From contig SUVI01000076.1 of NCBI GenBank assembly GCA_015062085.1, forward strand, positions 1 through 18,273: a DNA stretch of 18,273 bases, in the 5' to 3' direction. This DNA comes from Planctomycetaceae bacterium (GTDB lineage: Bacteria; Planctomycetota; Planctomycetia; Pirellulales; Thermoguttaceae). Below the pieces are notes generated by a model. It had not been told where the DNA came from. It searched no databases and worked only from the letters and a program-made list of their open reading frames with translations. Shown here one piece after another: positions 1 to 7,455 of this stretch (its first letter is position 1; the number at the start of each line of letters is the position of its first letter). The position numbers and the translations under genes were made by a program.

Positions 1-559
1 GTTCCCAGGTGGTTTTTTCTTTCCCGTCAATTGAAACGATGACCGCCCATGTGTTGGTTGTGAAGGCGCCGTCGTGAACCTGTTTGAAAAGTTCTTTCCC
101 CTTGAGCGTTGGCAGCAGATAACCGTTCCCATTGGCGTCCTGACAGATTTTCAGTTCGTCTAGAACGTAAGTCAGACGTTCGAGAATACGCGCGTCGCCG
201 GTCGACTGATACATCATGGACATGGACGACATATAGAATCCGAGGATATGCCCCGCCAGCGGCCAGCCAAGATACGCTTCTTCAGATTCCCAGAACGGAT
301 ACGGTTCCTGTTTCTGCATCAAACCTGCTTCCCGGCGAAACCACGATAAAAGCCGGTCCGGATCCAAGGTGAGGAGGTATTCGTGATCCAGTTCCTGTAT
401 TTGCAGAAATTGACCATCGGTAATGCGAACATCTTCCAGAGAAAAAAGATGGATCTTGTCTTCGTGCGCCGGCATCGGACTGTTTTGAGCGCAAACCGTG
501 GTCTGGCTTGCCGTCCAGGAAAGGAGCAGGGCCAGTATTATTGCAAAATATGGATTCAT
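1..559 (-). CDS. GH127 (DUF1680) family beta-L-arabinofuranosidase, N-terminal part
   Basis: The gene is open from an ATG at 559 to the left edge, so only the first 186 codons are present. The first ~25 residues are a signal peptide (MNPYFAIILALLLSW..., likely cut after VCA), so the enzyme is exported. The mature start matches the DUF1680/GH127 N-terminal pattern. It shows FSLEDVRITDGQFL, then YLLTLDPDRLLSWFRREAGL, then GWPLAGHILGFYMSSMSMMY, then a TGD and a CQDANGNGYL stretch. Known members remove beta-L-arabinofuranose or related sugars from plant polysaccharides and glycoproteins; the exact substrate here is inference. The start is set by an AAAGGAGAG ribosome binding site at 564-572 and by a consensus promoter 80-110 bp upstream. 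The catalytic Glu/Cys region lies beyond the window. Family assignment is strong, specificity unknown. Confidence 0.85.
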   Translation of the reverse strand, partial: MNPYFAIILALLLSWTASQTTVCAQNSPMPAHEDKIHLFSLEDVRITDGQFLQIQELDHEYLLTLDPDRLLSWFRREAGLMQKQEPYPFWESEEAYLGWPLAGHILGFYMSSMSMMYQSTGDARILERLTYVLDELKICQDANGNGYLLPTLKGKELFKQVHDGAFTTNTWAVIVSIDGKEKTTWE

Positions 560-585
560 GTGATCTCTCCTTTGCGAATCATGTT

Positions 586-626
586 CGGCAGCCTCTAAAA
601 ACCTCGTTTTCAAACAAAAGCTGCCG
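586..626 (-). promoter_or_regulatory. Hairpin in the GH127 mRNA leader
   Basis: CGGCAGC (read on the minus strand at 620-626) pairs perfectly with GCTGCCG (586-592), leaving a 27-nt AT-rich loop. It starts about 7 nt after the predicted transcription start and ends about 26 nt before the ATG. It has no T-tract directly after it, so a 5' stabilising or regulatory hairpin is more likely than a terminator. The role is inference. Confidence 0.35.
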
Positions 627-639
627 CAACTGTAAACAT

Positions 640-668
640 ATTATAACATAGAGAAAATATATTGTCAA
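640..668 (-). promoter_or_regulatory. Consensus sigma70-type promoter for the GH127 gene
   Basis: Read on the minus strand, TTGACA (663-668) and TATAAT (640-645) are separated by exactly 17 bp, matching the consensus at all 12 positions. The predicted transcription start is near 633, giving a leader of about 74 nt. Confidence 0.85.
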
Positions 669-890
669 GGAACTTTGCAGGGAGGCAATTTTGGGGAGTT
701 TTACAAAATTTTACCATTGCTTGTTTTGAAGTAAAAAGAAAATCTGCGGCCAGGATATGCCTGGAAAAAGAAAGTCCGGTACTCCTTGCACTCTTCAGCA
801 GATTCCAAAGGAAAACACCCCCAAAACAAGCACAGCTAGATACACTTCCCATGCTTTTCGTGTTGAAGATCAACGCGGCTCCGAATGTCT

Positions 891-2021
891 TCAGGAAGTT
901 TTGGCCTTTCGTTTTTTTCTCGAAGTCTGCGCTGACAGCTCGAAATCACAGACCCCAAGGTGACGAAGAGCCTTTTCCGTCAGCATTCGGCCTCGAGGAG
1001 AGCGAACGATCAGCTCGCTGCGAAGAAGGAACGGCTCGACTTCATCGACCAGCGTGTCCGGTGCGACATTCATCGTGTGCGCCACCGCCTCCACACCGGC
1101 CGGGCCGCCGTCGAAGACGCGCAGGATGACGTCTAAGTACTTTCGGTCCTGCCGGTCCAGCCCCAGTGTGTCGATCTCCTGCATTGCCATGGCTCGGCAC
1201 GCGACCTCCAGCGTCACGTTTCCGTCCGCACGGCTTACCGCATAGTCACGGACCCAGCGCAGACGGTTGTTCGCGATTCGCGGAGTTCCGCGACTTCGGC
1301 GTGCGATCTCGCTCGCAGCTTCCGGGGCAATGGAGACCTTCAGTTTCTCCGCATTCCGCTCGATGATCCGCGCCAGATCAGCATCTGGATAAAAATCGAG
1401 ATGCTCGCGCATCTGGAACCGGTCGCGCAGCGGAGCGGAAAGGAGTCCTGCGCGCGTCGTAGCGCCGATGACCGTAAACGGCTTGAGATTCATATTGATG
1501 GTTCGTGCGCCGCTTCCCTCGCCAATGACTAGGTCGATCCGGAAATCTTCCATCGCCGGATAAAGAAACTCTTCGACCGCCTTCTGCATTCGATGGATCT
1601 CATCGATGAAGAGAACTGAACGTTCCTCGGCATTCGTCAGGTAGGGGATCAGGTCTTTGGGAGCCTTGAGCGTCGCGCCGCTCGCGATCTGGCACGAAAC
1701 GCCGAGTTCGTGCGGAATGCACGTCGAAAACGTCGTCTTTCCGAGACCCGGCGGTCCGTCAAAGAGAATATGCCCCAGTGGTTCACTGCGTTTTTTGGTC
1801 GCATCGATGGCAATGAGGATGCGCTCGTAAACATCGCGCTGACCGATCATTTCGTTGATCCGCTTTGGACGGAGTGCCCCGTCATCGTCCGGAATGTGTC
1901 CCTCCGGACCGCTTTGGGCCGGAATATTCAGACGCATCGGAATATCGTCCTCGGTGAAACTCGCAGAACGTGGCTCGAAATCGTCTCCGTGATCCGGAGA
2001 TAAAAGGGTCTGGCGCGGCAT
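891..2021 (-). CDS. ruvB: Holliday junction branch migration ATPase RuvB
   Basis: RuvB is the hexameric AAA+ motor that drives RuvA-bound Holliday junctions in recombinational repair. Starting at the ATG at 2021 the protein has 376 residues. It carries Walker A GPPGLGKT (89-96), Walker B LFIDE (137-141), the RIDLVIGEG hairpin region, sensor 1 GATTRAG (186-192), arginine finger in PLRDRF (R199), sensor 2 RGTPRIAN (244-251) and the winged-helix C-terminus with GGPAGVEAVA and SPRGRMLTEKALRHLG. The reading frame stays open upstream to 2171, but the promoter lies at 2119-2146 and an AGGA site precedes the ATG at 2021, which decides the start. An acidic N-terminal extension of about 45 residues and a basic tail (SRKKRKAKTS) explain the extra length over the usual ~340. 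The motif after Walker A (IASGATLKAPKDL) departs from the common TSGPxLExxGDL. No ruvA or ruvC is adjacent. Confidence 0.92.
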   Translation of the reverse strand: MPRQTLLSPDHGDDFEPRSASFTEDDIPMRLNIPAQSGPEGHIPDDDGALRPKRINEMIGQRDVYERILIAIDATKKRSEPLGHILFDGPPGLGKTTFSTCIPHELGVSCQIASGATLKAPKDLIPYLTNAEERSVLFIDEIHRMQKAVEEFLYPAMEDFRIDLVIGEGSGARTINMNLKPFTVIGATTRAGLLSAPLRDRFQMREHLDFYPDADLARIIERNAEKLKVSIAPEAASEIARRSRGTPRIANNRLRWVRDYAVSRADGNVTLEVACRAMAMQEIDTLGLDRQDRKYLDVILRVFDGGPAGVEAVAHTMNVAPDTLVDEVEPFLLRSELIVRSPRGRMLTEKALRHLGVCDFELSAQTSRKKRKAKTS

Positions 2022-2118
2022 AAGTCTATCTGTCCTGAGGGAATGAAAAAATGAAAGGTTCTGGGATCCTGTGCGAAACGTACGTCTCGGCGTTCCTCTT
2101 TTCGCACGCTCTCTTTTT

Positions 2119-2146
2119 ATTATACTGGATTCGCGGAAGAATACAA
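2119..2146 (-). promoter_or_regulatory. Promoter for ruvB
   Basis: On the minus strand, TTGTAT (2141-2146), a 16-bp spacer and a perfect TATAAT (2119-2124) lie between the tcdA stop and the ruvB start. The transcription start would be near 2112, leaving a leader of about 90 nt. It gives ruvB its own transcript and excludes the longer N-terminal reading. Confidence 0.65.
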
Positions 2147-2167
2147 GGAGTACCGAAACGATGCACA

Positions 2168-3001
2168 TCAAGGCTCGCCGAGCGTTCCCGGCTCTTTGCC
2201 CGAATAGCGCATCCGTTTCGGTTTTGCCTGCGGCGGAAGAGGCGGATCCACGATCTGTTGAATGACATGATTCGCGATCGCAAGTCCAAAAATGCCCGTG
2301 ATGGTCGGCAAACTCCCCAGAACGTGCCGTTCACGCCCTCTGCGCGCCTCTTCAAGCGTCGAAGGCTCCGGCGCTCCAAGACACTTCCGCCGTACGGCCG
2401 AAATGTCTTCTGTGGAGTAAACGCAGACGCAATTCATGTTGAATCCGCGATTCCGAAAGTACTTCTTTACCATCCGCGCCAGCGGGTCCCCCGTCACGTT
2501 CCGAAGCCGTCCGATCCGTACCTGCGTCGGGTCCGTACGCAATGCCGCGCCCATGCTCGACACAAATGGGATCTTTTCACGCTGAAGATGCCCCATCAAC
2601 TCGACTTTTGGTCCCAGAGCGTCAATGGCGTCGACTACAAAATCCGGACGAAAATCGCGAAAAAGCTCTTCCATCGTGTCCGCGTGCACAAAAAGACGAA
2701 GTGCCTCGACCTTGCAATCCGGGTTTATGTCCAGCACACGCTCACGCGCAACTTCACACTTTGGTCTGCTAAGCGTACTTTCAAGTGCGTAAAGCTGCCG
2801 ATTGATGTTTGACGGCTGGATCACATCAAAATCTGCGAGCCGAAGATGCCCGATGCCTGCACGTGCAAGACCTTCCACGGCATAGCTTCCAACAGCTCCA
2901 AGTCCCACGACCAACACGCGTGAATCATGAAGTTTCTGCATGCCGTCCTCGCCGACAAACTGAAGAATGCGCGAGTAACGCGGATCCTTTAAATCAAACA
3001 T
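2168..3001 (-). CDS. tcdA: TcdA/ThiF-like E1 enzyme, probable tRNA threonylcarbamoyladenosine dehydratase
   Basis: TcdA (formerly CsdL/YgdL) uses ATP to cyclise the t6A modification at position 37 of ANN-decoding tRNAs to ct6A. The 277-residue product is close to the E. coli length. It has the adenylate-binding loop VLVVGLGAVGSYAVEGLARAGIG (GLGAVG at 33-38), the DFD and NINRQ pair (57-69), VVDAID (122-127), the DPTQ motif (157-160) and NCVCVYSTED (190-199), which matches the GVDCVFSTE stretch of E. coli TcdA. General ThiF or MoeB roles are less likely because those conserved blocks follow the TcdA order. The ATG at 3001 follows AGAGG at 7 nt; an upstream in-frame start at 3034 would fall inside the rho terminator hairpin, so it is rejected. 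The gene lies directly behind that terminator. Confidence 0.85.
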   Translation of the reverse strand: MFDLKDPRYSRILQFVGEDGMQKLHDSRVLVVGLGAVGSYAVEGLARAGIGHLRLADFDVIQPSNINRQLYALESTLSRPKCEVARERVLDINPDCKVEALRLFVHADTMEELFRDFRPDFVVDAIDALGPKVELMGHLQREKIPFVSSMGAALRTDPTQVRIGRLRNVTGDPLARMVKKYFRNRGFNMNCVCVYSTEDISAVRRKCLGAPEPSTLEEARRGRERHVLGSLPTITGIFGLAIANHVIQQIVDPPLPPQAKPKRMRYSGKEPGTLGEP

Positions 3002-3013
3002 GATGAACCTCTG

Positions 3014-3051
3014 AAAAAGAAAAGCCCGCCGCATTCCTTTTTGCGGCGGGC
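3014..3051 (-). terminator. Intrinsic terminator of rho
   Basis: A perfect 9-bp stem, GCCCGCCGC (3024-3032) with GCGGCGGGC (3043-3051), encloses a 10-nt loop. Read on the minus strand it is followed by TTTTCTTTTT (3014-3023). It starts 12 nt after the rho stop codon and ends just before the tcdA ribosome binding site. Confidence 0.9.
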
Positions 3052-3062
3052 CTGTTTGGAAA

Positions 3063-5120
3063 TTACTCGCGCACCTGGAGGATCCTAGTTAGGAACTCGG
3101 CATTCGATTTATATTTCATCAGTTTTTGCGTCAACTGCTCCATCGCATCGATCGGATTCATCGTCGCAAGTGTTCTGCGCAGAAGCGTGACCGCATGAAG
3201 AACTTCCGGATTCAGAAGTTTCTCTTCACGGCGCGTTCCAGACATACTGACGTCCATCGCGGGCCAAATACGCCGATCGGCCAGTTTGCGGTCCAGAACA
3301 AGCTCCATGTTTCCAGTCCCTTTGAATTCCTGGAAAATGAGTTCATCCATCCGGCTTCCCGTCTCGATGAGAGCCGTTCCGATGATCGTCAGCGAACCGC
3401 CCTCTCGAACTTCTCCGTCGATTTCTATATTTTCAAACTGACGGGCAGTTGCAAAAAGTTTTTTCGGAATGTCCATCGCCTTGATGTCGACACCGCCGCT
3501 CATCGTTCGGCCAGTATTTCCGACCCATTTGTTGAACGCACGGGCAAGACGCGTGATCGAATCCAGCAAAAGGACCACGTGCTGTCCATTTTCCGCCAAA
3601 CGCTTGCAGCGCTCGATCATAAGCTGAGAAAGACGTACATGACTCTCAATATCACGGTCCAAACTGCTCGCGATGACCTCTCCTTTACCGTCCAGCGCAC
3701 GCTGCATATCTGTCACTTCTTCCGGACGTTCGTCGATCAAAAGAACAAAAAGTTTTACTTCTGGATGATTCGTTGCGATCGCATTGCTGATTTGCTGAAG
3801 AAGCATCGTTTTTCCCGTACGCGGCGGGGCAACGATCAGGGCACGCTGTCCGCGTCCCAACGGAGTTAGAAGGTCCATTACACGTGTTGTAAGCGGCTCC
3901 ATTCCCGTCTCCAGATTATACCACTTTTCCGGAATGACAGCCGTTAATTCATCAAAAGAAGGAACTTTTAAGAAGGATTCCGGATCTTTTCCCTCGACCG
4001 TCAGCATCTCCTTCAGACGCGGTCCCTGATTCTTGCGGCCAGGCGTCATAATACCTGTGCAAAAAACACCTTCACGCAGACCGTAGCTTTCGATCATATT
4101 TCCAGGAACGAAAGGATCGATCAGCTGGCGAGTATACATCACATCCGGACTTCGTAAAAAACCATAGCCGTTCGGATGCAGTTCAAGGATCCCGGAAATC
4201 GGCATTTCCTGCAGGTCCTCGCCTGTCTCCGTCTTAAATGGATCCGCTGCAAAGATTGGGTCATTACTCGTACGCATTTTATTCATACGTGGACGCATGC
4301 GGTTGAAGCGGTAATTATTGCCGTAGCCGCCGTAACCGCCATATCCCTGCCGATCGCCATAGTTTCCATATCCTTGCCGATCGCCATAGTTTCCGTAGTT
4401 CTGCCGATCACCATAGTTTCCGTAGTTCTGTCGGTCGCCATAGTTGCCGTAGTTCTGCCGATCACCATAGTTGCCGTAGTTCTGTCGGTCGCCATAGTTT
4501 CCGTAGTTCTGTCGGTCGCCATAGTTTCCGTAGTTCTGCCGATCGTCATAGTTTCCGTAGTTCTGTCGGTCGCCATAGTTTCCGTAGTTCTGTCGGTCGC
4601 CATAGTTTCCGTAATTTTGGCGATTGCCGTAATTTCCGTACCCCTGGCGATTCCCATAGCGCCCATATCCTTGGCGATTTCCGTAGGAGAAACGATCGCC
4701 ATAGCCGCGTTCTTCATATTCAGACCGCTCTCCGTACGACTGTGTTTCACCGTACGCAGAAGCACCGCGGTCACCATACGAGCGTTCTGGATAGGCACCT
4801 CTTTCGCCATATTCCGAACGGTCTGCATAGTAGCCCTGATTCGACATTCTCGAATATCCAGAACGATCCTCATATCCGCCTGCAGCGGAATTGTCGGGAT
4901 CAGCAGTTCCTGACTCCTCTAAATCAGCATTTCCATTACGCGGGAAATCCACGCTGGAAAACTCGACAGTGTCGCCATCTTTTCGATCTGCAAATCCATT
5001 GAAATTTTCGTCTAACGAACCGGCGTTTTCATTGCCCCGTGATGTATCGACATCCTGGGCTGCCGGTGTTTCCGAAATATTTTCCGGATCTGCATTACTA
5101 TTCAACTTTTTTCTAATCAT
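3063..5120 (-). CDS. rho: Transcription termination factor Rho with a long N-terminal low-complexity domain
   Basis: Rho is the hexameric RNA-dependent ATPase that ends transcription at rut sites. The core (about residue 300 to 685) is canonical. It has the primary RNA-binding cold-shock-like domain with [10 protein letters not shown], Walker A APPRTGKT (431-438), LIDERPEEV, Walker B VVLLLDS (515-521), the Q-loop region [24 protein letters not shown] in the R-loop region and SGTRREE with the arginine finger. The 685-residue length exceeds the usual ~420 because of an N-terminal extension of almost 300 residues. Residues 1-80 are acidic and polar, 81-150 are rich in Tyr, Glu, Arg and Gly, and 151-258 are twelve nonapeptides of the type NYGNYGDRQ. 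Relative to E. coli Rho there is also a short insertion, [10 protein letters not shown], before EGGSLTII. The ATG follows AGAGG at 9 nt. Expression starts from a strong promoter about 390 bp upstream. The core identity is certain; the role of the extension is inference. Confidence 0.96.
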   Translation of the reverse strand: MIRKKLNSNADPENISETPAAQDVDTSRGNENAGSLDENFNGFADRKDGDTVEFSSVDFPRNGNADLEESGTADPDNSAAGGYEDRSGYSRMSNQGYYADRSEYGERGAYPERSYGDRGASAYGETQSYGERSEYEERGYGDRFSYGNRQGYGRYGNRQGYGNYGNRQNYGNYGDRQNYGNYGDRQNYGNYDDRQNYGNYGDRQNYGNYGDRQNYGNYGDRQNYGNYGDRQNYGNYGDRQNYGNYGDRQGYGNYGDRQGYGGYGGYGNNYRFNRMRPRMNKMRTSNDPIFAADPFKTETGEDLQEMPISGILELHPNGYGFLRSPDVMYTRQLIDPFVPGNMIESYGLREGVFCTGIMTPGRKNQGPRLKEMLTVEGKDPESFLKVPSFDELTAVIPEKWYNLETGMEPLTTRVMDLLTPLGRGQRALIVAPPRTGKTMLLQQISNAIATNHPEVKLFVLLIDERPEEVTDMQRALDGKGEVIASSLDRDIESHVRLSQLMIERCKRLAENGQHVVLLLDSITRLARAFNKWVGNTGRTMSGGVDIKAMDIPKKLFATARQFENIEIDGEVREGGSLTIIGTALIETGSRMDELIFQEFKGTGNMELVLDRKLADRRIWPAMDVSMSGTRREEKLLNPEVLHAVTLLRRTLATMNPIDAMEQLTQKLMKYKSNAEFLTRILQVRE
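4347..4670 (-). repeat. 27-bp coding tandem repeat in rho (12 nonapeptides)
   Basis: Twelve 27-bp units encode [18 protein letters not shown] and then ten units close to NYGNYGDRQ, one of them with DD. Third-position differences such as CGG/CGA-type Arg codons and GAT/GAC Asp codons vary between units while the peptide stays almost constant. This suggests selection on the peptide rather than only very recent DNA expansion. Confidence 0.95.
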
Positions 5121-5319
5121 TTTGTTTGTCCTCTCTGTCTGTAGGACGGTCCTTCCAATGAACGATATATAGAAACCTGCAATCAGGCGTCTGGCTGTGC
5201 GCCGGACAGCAAAGAATATTTTTTAAGCAGGATAAACCCTGTGGACGAAGATGATCCAATTCCTTTTTTCATGTTTGGTGTACTGCTTGCGTCAGAAACT
5301 CCAATGAAAAAGAAGGGGA

Positions 5320-5442
5320 TCAAAAAAGTCTCAGGCGCGCTCCGCAACACCAACAAATTTTATGCGCTCTTAAAAGTTCTTTTACCAATTTTAATGTTTC
5401 AATAAAAACATTTTTCAGAATCAATAGGAAATGAAAGCACAT
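5320..5442 (-). CDS. Possible 40-residue upstream ORF in the rho leader
   Basis: An ATG at 5442 opens 40 codons ending at TGA 5320-5322, beginning MCFHFLLILKNVF and containing CWCC near the end. It lies wholly inside the predicted rho leader and stops 199 nt before the rho ATG. No convincing ribosome binding site precedes it, and a second short ORF (5461 to 5399) overlaps it in another frame. It may be chance in AT-rich DNA. E. coli rho has a leader peptide gene (rhoL), which is the only reason to list it. Confidence 0.2.
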   Translation of the reverse strand: MCFHFLLILKNVFIETLKLVKELLRAHKICWCCGARLRLF

Positions 5443-5510
5443 AAACCGATACAGGGTCCATTACTAGAGGAGGTATCAATTTCAGTTCCCCACTCCAGCC
5501 TTGCACACGT

Positions 5511-5538
5511 AGTATACCACATTTTTTATCCATGTCAA
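5511..5538 (-). promoter_or_regulatory. Strong promoter for rho
   Basis: On the minus strand, a perfect TTGACA (5533-5538) is followed after 16 bp by TATACT (5511-5516). Transcription would start near 5504, about 384 nt upstream of the rho ATG. Confidence 0.8.
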
Positions 5539-5588
5539 GGGCGCACAGACAAAAAGAGTAAAATTTCCATGAATTTTATGAAAAAAAT

Positions 5589-7262
5589 CTAAAAAAGGAT
5601 CTCATTTTCCACGTCATTTCGAGATTCCCGCCCTCGCCATGGAAGTCTTACGGTAAACGTAGACCCGACTCCTGGAGTACTCGTGACGGAAATATCGCCA
5701 TGAAATAGACGGCAGATCTCCCGAACGATCGAAAGTCCAAGTCCGGAACCGGAATGCTCACGCGTCATGAGATTCTGTCCGATCGCAGACGCACCTTGGC
5801 GGAATTTTTCGAAAATGCTCTTCATGTCCTCCTCTGTCATACCGATCCCGGTATCGGTAACTTCGATCCTGAAAAATGCGTTTTCCGACAAAGTTTCCCC
5901 GCTATCTTCCATACCTTCCGGAATGACGGTCACTTTCACGACTCCGCCCTCAGGAGTGAATTTAATGGCATTGGAGAGGAGATTGTTCAGGATCTGCTGC
6001 ACGCGGTTCTGGTCCAGATGAATGAGCGGAAGCCCTTTCGGGACCTCGCATGAAAGGGAGATCCTCTTCTTTTCTGCAAGCGGACGAACCATGTCGCACT
6101 GCGCCGAAATGATGTACTCAAGAGAAAAGTCCGTCAGATGGAGCTGCATCCTCCCGCTTTCCATCTTCGCAAGATCCAGAACGTCATTGATCATCCCAAG
6201 CAGCAGCTTGCCGGAGTTCCGGATATTGTGCACGTAGCGCTTTTGCCGTTCGTCAAGCGACTTGATGTCCGCAAGCACTTCGCTGAAACCTAGAATACTG
6301 TTGAGCGGCGTACGCAATTCGTGGCTCATCGTCGCAAGGAAATCGCTCTTGATCCGGTTCATCTCGCGAAGCTGAAGGTTGACGCTTCCCAGCTCCTCGA
6401 TCTTCTGATCCAAGGTCTGATTCGCTCGGCGCAGCTCTCTCTGTGAATTGATCAGACCGCGAAGCATCCGATTGAATGCCTGACCGAGCGATTCAAATTC
6501 GTCCCCCGTGTGAAGTTCCGCGCGGACCTCCATGTTTCCGTGCGAGATCGCGGTACTGACTTGCCGAAGATGACGAAGCGGACGAACGATGACGTATCGG
6601 ATCGTAACGTAAAACGCAATGATCCCAAGAATGACAGTCAAGACCATCACGGTCAGCAGAACGTTCCAAAACCAGTTGATCGCCGACTGCGTTGGGCCAT
6701 TGGGGATCTGAACACACAGGATCGTCATAAGATCGCCGACCTGAAGAATGTCCCGCGGCAGCGACTCTTCCGCAAGCTCAAAACGCTGTGCTGCATCCAG
6801 GTCATTGTGGCAAAGATCCATACAGGTCTGCTCGGCATACACCGGCCGATAGTAGAGGTACTTGTCTCCGTTGAGGACGCCGCGTGCCGAAAGCTGCACA
6901 TCCGGATCCGCTTCCGCTTCCAACAGCATACTGCGGACAAATTCGTCCTTCTCTTCTTCCGGAGCATGAGGAGAGACCATTTTCCACTCGTACTGCTGCT
7001 CGGAAAGCCGGTCTGTCAGCTGATTCACGACCCAGAGAAATTCCTTCTTCGACTCCAGTTTCCCCCAATGCCGGATCAAAAGCGCCCGGTCCGCCAAAAG
7101 ACGGGCAGTGTCCGGGTTGCGCTGTTCGACGACCGATTCCGTGACGTACCAGTACAGCATGAAACTCACAGACATGACGCCCACGAGAAACACGCTGAAC
7201 AGGAGAAGACACTTTACCTCAAGGCTCGAAAAACCGCCCGATTTGGAAAAACGACGCGCCAT
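5589..7262 (-). CDS. Membrane sensor histidine kinase with a possible haem-binding periplasmic domain
   Basis: This is a 557-residue class I sensor kinase. TM1 spans about 17-40 and TM2 about 197-221, with a periplasmic domain of about 155 residues between them. HAMP follows (222-275), then a coiled coil, then HisKA with the H-box DFLATMSHELRTPLNS (H314) and HATPase_c with NNLLSNAIKF (N431), DTGIGM, FEKFRQG and GSGLGLS. In the periplasmic part YYRPVYAEQTCMDLCHND (137-154) resembles the Tll0287-like/DUF3365 sensor pattern, which carries a CxxCH haem site; here the spacing is C147-x3-C151-H152. Ligand binding is therefore uncertain. No response regulator is encoded in the window. The ATG at 7262 has an in-frame TGA 12 nt upstream, so it is the earliest possible start, but only a weak GGTGA site precedes it. 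A gap of 193 bp with a tandem array separates it from the HEAT gene. Confidence 0.9.
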   Translation of the reverse strand: MARRFSKSGGFSSLEVKCLLLFSVFLVGVMSVSFMLYWYVTESVVEQRNPDTARLLADRALLIRHWGKLESKKEFLWVVNQLTDRLSEQQYEWKMVSPHAPEEEKDEFVRSMLLEAEADPDVQLSARGVLNGDKYLYYRPVYAEQTCMDLCHNDLDAAQRFELAEESLPRDILQVGDLMTILCVQIPNGPTQSAINWFWNVLLTVMVLTVILGIIAFYVTIRYVIVRPLRHLRQVSTAISHGNMEVRAELHTGDEFESLGQAFNRMLRGLINSQRELRRANQTLDQKIEELGSVNLQLREMNRIKSDFLATMSHELRTPLNSILGFSEVLADIKSLDERQKRYVHNIRNSGKLLLGMINDVLDLAKMESGRMQLHLTDFSLEYIISAQCDMVRPLAEKKRISLSCEVPKGLPLIHLDQNRVQQILNNLLSNAIKFTPEGGVVKVTVIPEGMEDSGETLSENAFFRIEVTDTGIGMTEEDMKSIFEKFRQGASAIGQNLMTREHSGSGLGLSIVREICRLFHGDISVTSTPGVGSTFTVRLPWRGRESRNDVENEILF

Positions 7263-7360
7263 ATCTGGAAAACTTCACCAGGGATCTGGAAATCCGAAAA
7301 AAGGAGGAAAATCAAACACTCTGAATGAAAAACGGAAGGATCTCATTCATTCTGCAACTC

Positions 7361-7439
7361 ACGCAAAACGCCGATTCACGCAAAACGCCGATTCACGCAA
7401 AACGCCGATTCACGCAAAACGCCGATTCACGCAAAACGC
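7361..7439. repeat. 17-bp tandem array upstream of the histidine kinase
   Basis: Four perfect copies of ACGCAAAACGCCGATTC plus 11 nt of a fifth lie head to tail in the gap between the HEAT-protein stop and the histidine kinase start. The 17-bp period is not a multiple of three, and there are no spacers. Read on the minus strand it contains GTTTTGCGTGAATC, similar to the unit of the array at 16404-16475. Confidence 0.95.
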
Positions 7440-7455
7440 AAAGGACCGTCGGTAC

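Larger units (their letters stand above)
560..890. other. Gene-free stretch between ruvB stop and the GH127 gene
   Basis: This stretch holds the GH127 promoter, leader hairpin and ribosome binding site in its lower 110 bp. Between about 670 and 890 I see no convincing ORF, no strong terminator hairpin for ruvB and no RNA gene. Confidence 0.6.
5121..5588. other. Gene-free stretch: rho promoter and long rho leader
   Basis: These 468 bp lie between the histidine kinase stop and the rho start. They hold the rho promoter (5511-5538), a leader of about 384 nt and, on the minus strand, a possible 40-codon upstream ORF. An AT-rich imperfect hairpin near 5550-5575 could weakly terminate the histidine kinase transcript. 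No RNA family is recognised. Length and position fit an attenuation leader, as known for E. coli rho (inference). Confidence 0.6.

Noticed and set aside
662..1129. Plus-strand ORF of 155 codons across the ruvB 3' end
   Set aside because: It overlaps ruvB antisense and the GH127 promoter, has Pro/Arg-rich shadow composition and no recognisable domain.
4176..4913. Plus-strand frame of 245 codons and a minus-strand frame (4283-4873) across the rho repeat
   Set aside because: Both are shadows: a 27-bp repeat keeps other frames open and yields artificial IVSVVLS-like or [13 protein letters not shown] repeats. No ribosome binding site or family similarity.
5466..5474. Perfect Shine-Dalgarno-like AGAGGAGGT on the plus strand
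   Set aside because: No start codon and ORF follow at a suitable distance, and it lies inside the rho leader on the other strand.
7361..7439. Possible CRISPR array
   Set aside because: Units are 17 bp, directly adjacent and without unique spacers, and no cas genes are present. The same holds for the arrays at 14873 and 16404.
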